This document shows, one piece after another, positions 7,841 to 12,966 of a stretch of DNA of 14,966 nucleotides. The translations under genes and the position numbers were made by a program. The stretch covers positions 1 through 14,966 of the forward strand of contig CALXGC010000151.1 of assembly GCA_944387755.1 (NCBI GenBank). The letters are read 5' to 3'. Positions within the stretch are counted from its first letter, which is position 1; every line of letters begins with the position of its first letter. The stretch comes from an uncultured Oscillospiraceae bacterium. GTDB taxonomy: Bacteria; Bacillota_A; Clostridia; Oscillospirales; Oscillospiraceae. A model generated the notes under the pieces. That model made no database searches. It saw only the letters and a program-made list of their open reading frames with translations, and was not told the DNA's origin.

Positions 7841-7858
7841 CGGTCCCTCGCCGGACCG
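7841..7858 (+). other. Short inverted repeat upstream of rbfA
   Basis: CGGTCC (7841-7846) and GGACCG (7853-7858) with a six-base loop, just downstream of the terminator T-run and about 14 bases before the rbfA Shine-Dalgarno. It may help stabilise a processed 5' end of the rbfA-ribF transcript; no direct evidence. Confidence 0.35.
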
Positions 7859-7883
7859 CGCCGCAGAGAAAGGAGAATTTATC

Positions 7884-8276
7884 ATGCCAAGCAACCGCAT
7901 CGACCGTATCAACGAGGAGATTCAGCGGGAGCTGTCCGCGCTGATTCCCACGGTGAAGGACCCCAGAGTGACCGGAATGATCTCCGTGACGTCGGTAAAC
8001 ACCACGTCGGATTTAAAATACGCCAAAATTTATGTGAGCGTGCTGGACAAGAGCCAGGAGGCCCAGGTTCTCAAGGGACTGAAGTCCGCCGGGGGCTATC
8101 TGCGCCGGGAGCTGGGCCGCACCCTGAACCTGCGCGTCACCCCGGAGCTCTCCTTTGTCCCTGACGACTCCATCGACCACGGAGCCCGGATTCTGTCCAT
8201 GCTCCGGGACCCGGAGGTGGTCAAGCCCGCCAATCCGGACAACCACTACGGCGAGGACCAGGAGGAGGACCTATGA
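7884..8276 (+). CDS. rbfA: Ribosome-binding factor A
   Basis: 130 residues, typical RbfA length. Family features: RIDRINEEIQRELSALI at the N-terminus, a KH-like core with VTGMISVTSVNTTSDLKYAKIYVSVLD, and the LRRELGRTLNLRVTPELSFVPDDSIDHGARI segment. RbfA binds the 30S subunit near the 16S rRNA 5' helix during late, cold-sensitive maturation, complementing RimP at the head of the operon. AAAGGAG lies about seven bases upstream of ATG 7884. The last four bases (ATGA) overlap the nrnA start. Its C-terminus is a short acidic tail (YGEDQEEDL). Confidence 0.96.
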   Translation: MPSNRIDRINEEIQRELSALIPTVKDPRVTGMISVTSVNTTSDLKYAKIYVSVLDKSQEAQVLKGLKSAGGYLRRELGRTLNLRVTPELSFVPDDSIDHGARILSMLRDPEVVKPANPDNHYGEDQEEDL

Positions 8277-9232
8277 ATCTGACCATCCAGCAGACGGCGG
8301 AGTTTCTGCAAACCCACAACGGCTATCTGATTCTCACCCATGTGCGCCCCGACGGGGACACGGTGGGCTGCGCCGCCGCTTTGTGCCTGGGCCTGCGCAA
8401 CCTGGGCAAGACGGCCTGGGTCCTCCCCAATCCGGAGACCACCTCCCTCTTCTCCCCCTATCTGGAGGGCCTGCTCTCCCCGGAGGATTTTGTACCGGAG
8501 ACGGTGGTGTCGGTGGACATGGCCGCCAGAGGGCTGTTCCCGGAAAACGCCCAAAAATACCTGCCGCGGGTGGATCTGGCCATTGACCACCACCCCTCCC
8601 AGGAGTTTTTTGCCCAAAATACCTGTCTGGACGCGGAGCGGGCCGCCTGTGGGGAGCTGATGTACGATATCCTCCGGGCCATCGTCCCCATCACTCCGGA
8701 AATTGCCGTCCCCCTGTATGTGGCCGTGTCCACCGACTGCGGCTGCTTCCAGTACGGGAACACCTCCGCCGCCACCCACCGGACTGCCGCCGCCCTGATT
8801 GACACGGGTATTCCCCTGGCCGAGCTGAACAAGCGCCACTTCCGCACCAAGCGCTTCCAGCGCCTGCGCCTGGAGAGTATGCTGACGGAGTCCATGGAGT
8901 TCTATGAGGGCGGCGAGACCGCCTTTATCTTCATCCGCCCGTCTATGCTGGAGGAGCTCCACGCGGAGGAGCGGGACCTGGAGGACATCGCCGCCTTTGT
9001 GGGCCAGGTGGAGGGCGTCAAAACCGGCGCCACCATCCGGGAGCTGGGCGGCGGCTCCTGCAAGATCTCCCTGCGCACCGAGCCCGCCAACCTGAACGCC
9101 AGCGCGGTGTGCGCGCTGCTGGGGGGCGGCGGCCACGCCGCCGCCGCCGGAGCCACCGTGAAGGGGGATCTGGCCCGCGCCAAGTCCGCCCTGCTTCAGG
9201 CCATCCGGACGGTCCGGAGCCAGGCCCAATAG
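8273..9232 (+). CDS. nrnA: DHH/DHHA1 phosphoesterase, NrnA-type (oligoribonuclease / pAp phosphatase)
   Basis: 319 residues, starting in the ATGA overlap with rbfA. DHH-domain metal ligands are present: H23, D27 and D29 in THVRPDGDT, D82 in VSVDMAA, D105-H106-H107 in AIDHHPS, and D155 in STDCGCFQYGNT. The C-terminal DHHA1 domain ends with the substrate loop GGGGHAAAAG (about 284-293). NrnA-type enzymes degrade 2-5 nt RNA fragments to mononucleotides and dephosphorylate pAp to AMP in the cytoplasm. Placement between rbfA and truB is common in Clostridia and supports this over a generic phosphoesterase; cyclic-dinucleotide or pGpG-type substrates cannot be excluded from sequence alone. Confidence 0.9.
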   Translation: MNLTIQQTAEFLQTHNGYLILTHVRPDGDTVGCAAALCLGLRNLGKTAWVLPNPETTSLFSPYLEGLLSPEDFVPETVVSVDMAARGLFPENAQKYLPRVDLAIDHHPSQEFFAQNTCLDAERAACGELMYDILRAIVPITPEIAVPLYVAVSTDCGCFQYGNTSAATHRTAAALIDTGIPLAELNKRHFRTKRFQRLRLESMLTESMEFYEGGETAFIFIRPSMLEELHAEERDLEDIAAFVGQVEGVKTGATIRELGGGSCKISLRTEPANLNASAVCALLGGGGHAAAAGATVKGDLARAKSALLQAIRTVRSQAQ

Positions 9233-9244
9233 GCGGGAGGTTCT

Positions 9245-10114
9245 ATGGCGAACGGAATCCTCGTCATTGACAAGCCCCAGGACTGGACCAGCATGGACGT
9301 GTGCGCCCGGCTGCGCCGCTGCCTGGGGGAGCGGCGCATCGGCCACGCCGGGACGCTGGACCCCATGGCCACGGGAGTGCTTCCAGTGTTTGTGGGCCGG
9401 GCCACCCGGGCCGTGGAGTTTGCCGGCGAGGGAGACAAGGAATATCTCGCCGGCCTGCGGCTGGGGACCGTCACCGACACCCAGGACGTCACTGGCGCTG
9501 TGCTGGAGACCCATCCGGTCTCTGTGGGCCGGGAGGAGCTGGAGGCCGCTCTGGACGCCTTCCGGGGGACCATCAAGCAGGTGCCCCCCATGTACTCCGC
9601 CATCAAAATCCAGGGGAAAAAGCTCTATGAGCTGGCCCGGAAGGGTAAGGAGGTAGAGCGCCCCCCCAGAACCATCACCATCCGCGCCCTGACGGTGGAG
9701 GAGCAGCGCAGCGAGAGCGACTATATTCTGCGGGTGCGCTGCTCCAAGGGGTCCTATATGCGCACGCTGTGCCACGACATCGGCCGGGCGCTGGGTTGCG
9801 GCGGCACAATGTTCTCCCTGCGGCGGACCATGGCCGCCGGGTTCTCCCTGGACCAGGCCCGCCCTCTGGAGGAGGTGCTGAGCCACCCGGAGCCCGCCTC
9901 CCTGCTGCTGCCGGTGGACGCCTATTTCGCGGACCGGCCGGCCCTCGCCCTCCCGGCGGAGGGGGAGAAAAAGGTGCGCAACGGCATGTCCATCCCCCTT
10001 CCCGGCGTGCCGGAGGGGGAGTACCGCGTCTATGGCGCCTCCGGAGCCTTTCTGGCCCTGAGCCGGGCGGAGGCGGGAAAACTGACAACCATTAAGAGCT
10101 TTTTCGAGGTCTGA
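9245..10114 (+). CDS. truB: tRNA pseudouridine(55) synthase TruB
   Basis: 289 residues. GILVIDKPQDWTS at the N-terminus and RRIGHAGTLDPMATGVLPV contain the TruB core motif with catalytic Asp39. KEYLAGLRLGTVTDTQDVTG, PPMYSAIKIQGKKLYELARKG and YMRTLCHDIGRALGCGG are family landmarks, followed by a short PUA-like C-terminal region. TruB isomerises U55 in the T-loop of elongator tRNAs and acts as a tRNA chaperone. GGGAGG lies seven bases upstream of ATG 9245, 12 bases after the nrnA stop, so the genes are probably co-transcribed. Confidence 0.96.
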   Translation: MANGILVIDKPQDWTSMDVCARLRRCLGERRIGHAGTLDPMATGVLPVFVGRATRAVEFAGEGDKEYLAGLRLGTVTDTQDVTGAVLETHPVSVGREELEAALDAFRGTIKQVPPMYSAIKIQGKKLYELARKGKEVERPPRTITIRALTVEEQRSESDYILRVRCSKGSYMRTLCHDIGRALGCGGTMFSLRRTMAAGFSLDQARPLEEVLSHPEPASLLLPVDAYFADRPALALPAEGEKKVRNGMSIPLPGVPEGEYRVYGASGAFLALSRAEAGKLTTIKSFFEV

Positions 10115-10151
10115 GCGTCCGCGCCCAGACGGCAAAGGAGAGAGACCACCT

Positions 10152-11066
10152 GTGAATCAGACAAAACGCGTCATCGCCCTGGGCTTCTTTGACGGAGTGC
10201 ATCGGGGACACGGAGCGCTGCTCCAGACTGTGACCCGGCGGGCCGGAGAGCTGGGAGCGGCCGCCGCCGCCTTCACCTTCGACCGCAGCCCCGCCGCCGT
10301 CCTCACCGGGCGGCCTGTCCCCCTGCTCAGCTCCGTGGAGGACCGGGCGTGGCTGATGCGCACCTGCTATGGCATTGAGGACGTCATTGTGGCCAGCTTT
10401 GACCGCATGATGAAGATGGACTGGCGGGATTTCATCACCCAGTACCTGGTCCGGGAGCTGGGCGTCGTCCACGTGGTGGCCGGCCACGACTTCCACTTCG
10501 GCTACCAGGGCAAGGGAAACCCCCAGCGCCTTCAGGAGACCTGCGCCGCTCTGGGCGTGGGCTGCGACATCATCGGCCGGGTGGACCTGGAGGGGGTGAC
10601 GGTCTCCTCCACCTATATCCGCACGCTGATTGCCCAGGGGGATATGGACCGGGCGGTGGAGTTTCTGGGCCATCCCCACGTGCTCACCAACCAAGTGACC
10701 CACGGCAAGCGGATTGGCAGCTCCTCTCTGGGCTTCCCTACGGTGAATCTCCAGGTCCCTCCTCCGGTCATCGTCCCCGCCTACGGGGTCTACGCCACCC
10801 AGGTGCTGGCGGAGGGCCGCCGCTATGCCGCCGTCACCAACGTCGGCGTGCGCCCCACCGTACAGGACAACGACGGCCGCGTCACCGTGGAGGGCTTTAT
10901 TCTGGACTTCCACGGGGACCTCTACGGCCAGGAGCTGCGGATGGAGTTCTACCACCGCATCCGGGGAGAGCGGAAATTTCCCTCCCTCCAGGCCCTGTCC
11001 GAGGAGATCCGCCGCAACGCCCAGCAGACCAGAGCGTATTTCCGCCTCTCCGGCCAGGGGGATTAA
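10152..11066 (+). CDS. ribF: Bifunctional riboflavin kinase / FAD synthetase RibF
   Basis: 304 residues from GTG 10152. The N-terminal FMN adenylyltransferase domain has the nucleotidyl-transferase pattern GFFDGVHRGH (H17 and H20), TFDRSP, GHDFHFGYQGKG and VSSTYIR. The C-terminal riboflavin kinase domain (from about residue 180) has HGKRIGSSSLGFPTVNL, TNVGVRPTV and EFYHRIRGERKFPSLQAL. It converts riboflavin to FMN and then FAD. The gene follows truB as in many Firmicutes, 37 bases downstream. AAGGAG at 10135-10140 precedes GTG with a somewhat long 11-base spacer, and the adjoining AGAGAGA is complementary to the loop of the structured RNA described downstream. No FMN riboswitch is visible upstream. 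Confidence 0.96.
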   Translation: MNQTKRVIALGFFDGVHRGHGALLQTVTRRAGELGAAAAAFTFDRSPAAVLTGRPVPLLSSVEDRAWLMRTCYGIEDVIVASFDRMMKMDWRDFITQYLVRELGVVHVVAGHDFHFGYQGKGNPQRLQETCAALGVGCDIIGRVDLEGVTVSSTYIRTLIAQGDMDRAVEFLGHPHVLTNQVTHGKRIGSSSLGFPTVNLQVPPPVIVPAYGVYATQVLAEGRRYAAVTNVGVRPTVQDNDGRVTVEGFILDFHGDLYGQELRMEFYHRIRGERKFPSLQALSEEIRRNAQQTRAYFRLSGQGD

Positions 11067-11081
11067 CGTTACTTTAACGTT
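11065..11081. repeat. Inverted repeat AACGTT-acttt-AACGTT at the ribF 3' end
   Basis: Two copies of the self-complementary hexamer AACGTT (11065-11070 and 11076-11081) separated by five bases, starting within the ribF stop codon. The overall element reads AACGTTACTTTAACGTT. It has no T-run on either strand, so it is not an intrinsic terminator. Both strands could form a small hairpin, or the pair could be a dimeric protein-binding site upstream of the RNA promoter at 11119. Confidence 0.5.
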
Positions 11082-11118
11082 GGGGCGCGTCCCATTTATG
11101 TTCCATTAAGCCGGAGCC

Positions 11119-11127
11119 TGCTACAAT
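11119..11127 (+). promoter_or_regulatory. Extended -10 promoter of the candidate small RNA
   Basis: TGC-TACAAT, an extended -10 element with TACAAT at 11122-11127, predicts a start at about 11134. The -35 region is weak (TGTTCC at 11099-11104 with a 17-base spacer), which extended -10 promoters tolerate. The predicted start coincides with the first base pair of the first hairpin, which supports the assignment. Confidence 0.6.
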
Positions 11128-11133
11128 AGAGGG

Positions 11134-11293
11134 CGGAGCCTGGCTGTGCCGGCTCTGCAGGGACTGAAAGCTGCCCGGCTGACGGTCCCTGGGGCGTGCC
11201 TGCCTGCGGCCTTCTCTCTCCTGGCTGCGGGAATCCCCCACGCCATACATGTCGTACCGCCTCCCCTCCGCCAAGGGGAGGCGGTCCTTTTTT
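11134..11293 (+). ncRNA. Candidate structured small RNA, no recognised family
   Basis: About 160 nt between an extended -10 promoter and an intrinsic terminator, folding by eye almost without unpaired sequence. Hairpin 1 (11134-11157): CGGAGCC with GGCTCTG, a bulged T, GGC/GCC and a three-base loop. Hairpin 2 (11158-11191): CAGGGAC with GTCCCTG, a small AA/GA internal loop, AGCT/GGCT and a four-base loop. Hairpin 3 (11193-11244): GGCGTG with CACGCC, an asymmetric internal loop, CCTGCGGCC with GGCTGCGGG and an 11-base CU-rich apical loop (11212-11222). An 11-base linker leads to the terminator stem. The three hairpins follow each other with at most one unpaired base. There is no convincing reading frame. 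It does not match 6S, SRP, tmRNA, RNase P or T-box architecture as I know them. It could alternatively be the structured 3' UTR of the ribF operon. Confidence 0.55.
11256..11293 (+). terminator. Intrinsic terminator ending the candidate RNA and possibly the ribF operon
   Basis: ACCGCCTCCCCT (11256-11267) pairs perfectly with AGGGGAGGCGGT (11274-11285), six-base loop CCGCCA, followed by CC and six T to 11293. It is oriented for plus-strand transcripts and its T-run reaches the sigF stop codon. No T-run exists on the other side for sigF. The stem sequence resembles CCTCCCC/GGGGAGG palindromes that recur in genomes of related Clostridia, so it might also be one copy of a dispersed repeat. Confidence 0.85.
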
Positions 11294-12014
11294 ATCCCCT
11301 CCCGGTCAGAAGCTGCCGCAGGCGCTCCACCGCCCGGCGCTCCAGGCGGGAGACCTGCACCTGGGACACCTTCAGCACCCTGGCGGCCTGGGTCTGGGTG
11401 AGCCCCCGGTAGTACCGCAGAATCAGAGTCTCCCGCTCCCGCTCCGGGAGGGACTCCAGGGCGGCGCGCAGATCCAGGCGCTCCACCAGCCCCTCCTCCA
11501 TGCCGCCGCTGGTGAGCATTCCCTCCAGGGTCAGGCCGTCCTCCCCCGTCTCCGTCTGAAGGGAGATAACCGGATCCGCGGCCATCTCCGCCGCGGCAAT
11601 CTCCTCCGGGGACAGTCCGGCGGCCGCCGACAGCTCCGACAGGACGGGCTCCCGGCCCAGCTCCCCCCGCAGCCTGGCCCGCGCCGCCCGCACCAGAACG
11701 GCCTGTTCTTTCAGCCCGCGGCTCACCTTCACCGCCCCGTCGTCCCGGAGAAACCGCCGGATCTCCCCGGCAATTTTGGGCACCGCATAGGTGGAAAACT
11801 GCGTGCCATAGTTGGGGTCAAAGCCCCGCACCGCCTTTAAAAAGCCGAGGCACCCCAGCTGATACAGGTCGTCCGGCTCCACCCCCCGGCCGTAGTACCG
11901 GCGCACCACCGCCCAGATGAGGCCGTTGTTCTCCTCCAGAACCTGTTCGCAGGCCCGGTTATCCCCGCCGCGGGCGGCCTCCAGCAGCTCCGGGGCGGAG
12001 GGCGTCCCGTTCAT
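11292..12014 (-). CDS. sigF: RNA polymerase sporulation sigma factor SigF
   Basis: 240 residues. Region 2 is typical of sporulation sigma factors (DDLYQLGCLGFLKAVRGFDPNYGTQFSTYAVPKIAGEIRRFLRDDGAVKVSR), and region 4 has LPERERETLILRYYRGLTQTQAARVLKVSQVQVSRLERRAVERL, a helix-turn-helix for the -35 element. Sequence alone fits SigF or SigG; position after spoIIAA-spoIIAB decides for SigF, the first forespore sigma factor. The start ATG (12014-12012) overlaps the spoIIAB stop in ATGA, so translation is coupled. The gene ends at TAA 11294-11292, inside the T-run of a terminator belonging to the opposite strand. I see no minus-strand intrinsic terminator down to ribF. Confidence 0.95.
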   Translation of the reverse strand: MNGTPSAPELLEAARGGDNRACEQVLEENNGLIWAVVRRYYGRGVEPDDLYQLGCLGFLKAVRGFDPNYGTQFSTYAVPKIAGEIRRFLRDDGAVKVSRGLKEQAVLVRAARARLRGELGREPVLSELSAAAGLSPEEIAAAEMAADPVISLQTETGEDGLTLEGMLTSGGMEEGLVERLDLRAALESLPERERETLILRYYRGLTQTQAARVLKVSQVQVSRLERRAVERLRQLLTGRG

Positions 12015-12448
12015 CCGGACATGCGGCGGGAAATCTGCCGCCGCAGAATCACAGTGGTCCCCTTCCCCGGCGCGGAGCGCACCTTCAGGGAGTCCATAAA
12101 GCTCTCCATAATGGTGAATCCCATGCCGGAGCGCTCCTGGCCGCCGGTGGTAAACAGCGGGGTCCTGGCCTGCTCCACGTCGGCAATGCCCACTCCCCAG
12201 TCCCGCACCACAATCTCCAGCGTGCGGTCCTCCCGGCGGCGCATTTTCAGGACAATCTTTCCGATGCGGTCCGGATAGCCATGAATAATCGCGTTTGTCA
12301 CCGCCTCGCTGACGGCGGTTTTGATGTCGTTGACCTCCTCCAGCGTGGGGTCCAGCTGGGCGGCGAAGCAGGCCGCCGCCGTCCGGGCGAAGCCCTCGTT
12401 GGCGGAGCGGCTGGGGAACTCCAAAACGGCGTAATTTTCCGCGTTCAT
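12011..12448 (-). CDS. spoIIAB: Anti-sigma F factor SpoIIAB (serine kinase)
   Basis: 145 residues with the GHKL ATP-binding boxes: N box EAVTNAIIHGYP (N52), D/G1 box VRDWGVGIADV (D82, G84, G86) and G2 box RSGMGFTIMESFMD (about 106-119). The kinase holds SigF inactive with ATP and phosphorylates SpoIIAA; unphosphorylated SpoIIAA in the forespore releases SigF. AGGAGG lies eight bases upstream of ATG 12448. The gap from spoIIAA is 21 bases and the 3' end overlaps sigF by four. Confidence 0.96.
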   Translation of the reverse strand: MNAENYAVLEFPSRSANEGFARTAAACFAAQLDPTLEEVNDIKTAVSEAVTNAIIHGYPDRIGKIVLKMRRREDRTLEIVVRDWGVGIADVEQARTPLFTTGGQERSGMGFTIMESFMDSLKVRSAPGKGTTVILRRQISRRMSG

Positions 12449-12469
12449 ATGTAAAACCTCCTGTCGGCT

Positions 12470-12775
12470 CTATTGGAACGTGACCAGCTTCTCCAGGCCG
12501 GCGGCCCGGAACACTCGCATGGCCTGCTCCGGCGTATGCACCACCGCCATGCTCCCCTGGAGCTGGCGCATCCTCCGGTAGGTGCGCAGCACCACCGCAA
12601 TGCCGGAGCTGTCTGTGAACGTCAGCCCGGACAGGTCCAGGGTCAGCTTTCTGGGCAGGGCGGCGTCTATCTGCCGGTCCAGCTCCTCCATAATCTCTCT
12701 GGCCCGGTGGTGGTCCAGCTCTCCGGACACCGCCGCAGTGAGACAGCGGTTCTCCTCCATACAGGTGACGGCCAC
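12470..12775 (-). CDS. spoIIAA: Anti-sigma F factor antagonist SpoIIAA (STAS domain)
   Basis: 101 residues from GTG 12775, a STAS-domain protein with the phosphorylation loop LTFTDSSGIAVVLRTY (S56-S57; the B. subtilis equivalent is Ser58 of a DSSG motif) and GELDHHRAREI near the N-terminus. It binds SpoIIAB when dephosphorylated and frees SigF. Start choice: GGGGAGG lies about eight bases upstream of the GTG and the protein then begins just before the first strand (AVTCMEENRCL). A longer frame from ATG 12841 would add 22 Arg/Gly-rich residues coded by a GC-rich inverted repeat and would translate the ribosome binding site, so I reject it. First gene of the spoIIA operon. Confidence 0.93.
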   Translation of the reverse strand: MAVTCMEENRCLTAAVSGELDHHRAREIMEELDRQIDAALPRKLTLDLSGLTFTDSSGIAVVLRTYRRMRQLQGSMAVVHTPEQAMRVFRAAGLEKLVTFQ

Positions 12776-12798
12776 GTCACATTCCTCCCCTCTCCGCC

Positions 12799-12817
12799 CT
12801 CCGCCGCTCCGGCGGAG
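12799..12817 (-). other. GC-rich inverted repeat in the spoIIAA leader
   Basis: On the minus strand CTCCGCC (12817-12811), a five-base loop and GGCGGAG (12805-12799), about nine bases upstream of the spoIIAA ribosome binding site. It would form a stable hairpin in the leader RNA close to, but not covering, the Shine-Dalgarno. A role in translation control is possible but unproven. Confidence 0.4.
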
Positions 12818-12839
12818 AAACCGTTTTCCGACTGCCGCC

Positions 12840-12845
12840 ATTATA
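12840..12845 (-). promoter_or_regulatory. TATAAT element upstream of spoIIAA
   Basis: A perfect TATAAT on the minus strand, with the nearest TTGACG only 12 bases upstream of it, too close for a sigma-A pair, and CGAATT at the 17-base position. In B. subtilis this operon uses sigma-H, but no well-spaced AGGA/GAAT pair is found here. The promoter class is therefore open. Confidence 0.3.
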
Positions 12846-12895
12846 GGACAGGCCCCCCGTCAAATTCGGCTGTTTCCTGTCAGAGACGAAAACGT

Positions 12896-12924
12896 TTTAC
12901 AAACGCGCTCTTTTGCGGTATGAT
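12896..12924 (+). promoter_or_regulatory. Sigma-A promoter of the MATE transporter gene
   Basis: TTTACA (12896-12901) and TATGAT (12919-12924) with a 17-base spacer, predicting a start near 12931 and a leader of about 36 nt. AAGGAGG at 12953-12959 follows seven bases before the GTG start. Confidence 0.75.
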
Positions 12925-12966
12925 AAAGAAAGATTGATGTGAAACCCGTCGTAAGGAGGCTTTTTT

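Noticed and set aside
11131..11262. Riboswitch-like alternative in which GGGCGG (11131-11136) pairs with CCGCCT (11257-11262) to prevent the terminator
   Set aside because: The predicted transcript start at about 11134 removes half of the 5' strand, the same bases form a better local hairpin, and no regulated gene follows on that strand.
11074..11274. 66-codon minus-strand open frame between sigF and ribF
   Set aside because: No Shine-Dalgarno, no recognisable motif, basic low-complexity composition, and it coincides with the structured RNA on the other strand.
11250..11293. T-box riboswitch suggested by GTACCGCC followed by a terminator
   Set aside because: The T-box core TGGTACCGCG is not matched on its 5' side or its end, no Stem I or specifier loop is seen, and there is no aminoacyl-tRNA synthetase or amino acid gene downstream on the plus strand.
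12776..12841. Longer SpoIIAA starting at ATG 12841
   Set aside because: It would translate through the Shine-Dalgarno and a GC-rich inverted repeat, adding Arg/Gly-rich residues not seen in STAS antagonists; GTG 12775 has a well-spaced GGGGAGG.
12847..12880. Sigma-H promoter built from AGGAAAC and GAAT upstream of spoIIAA
   Set aside because: The two elements are only about four bases apart on the minus strand, far too close for a sigma-H promoter.
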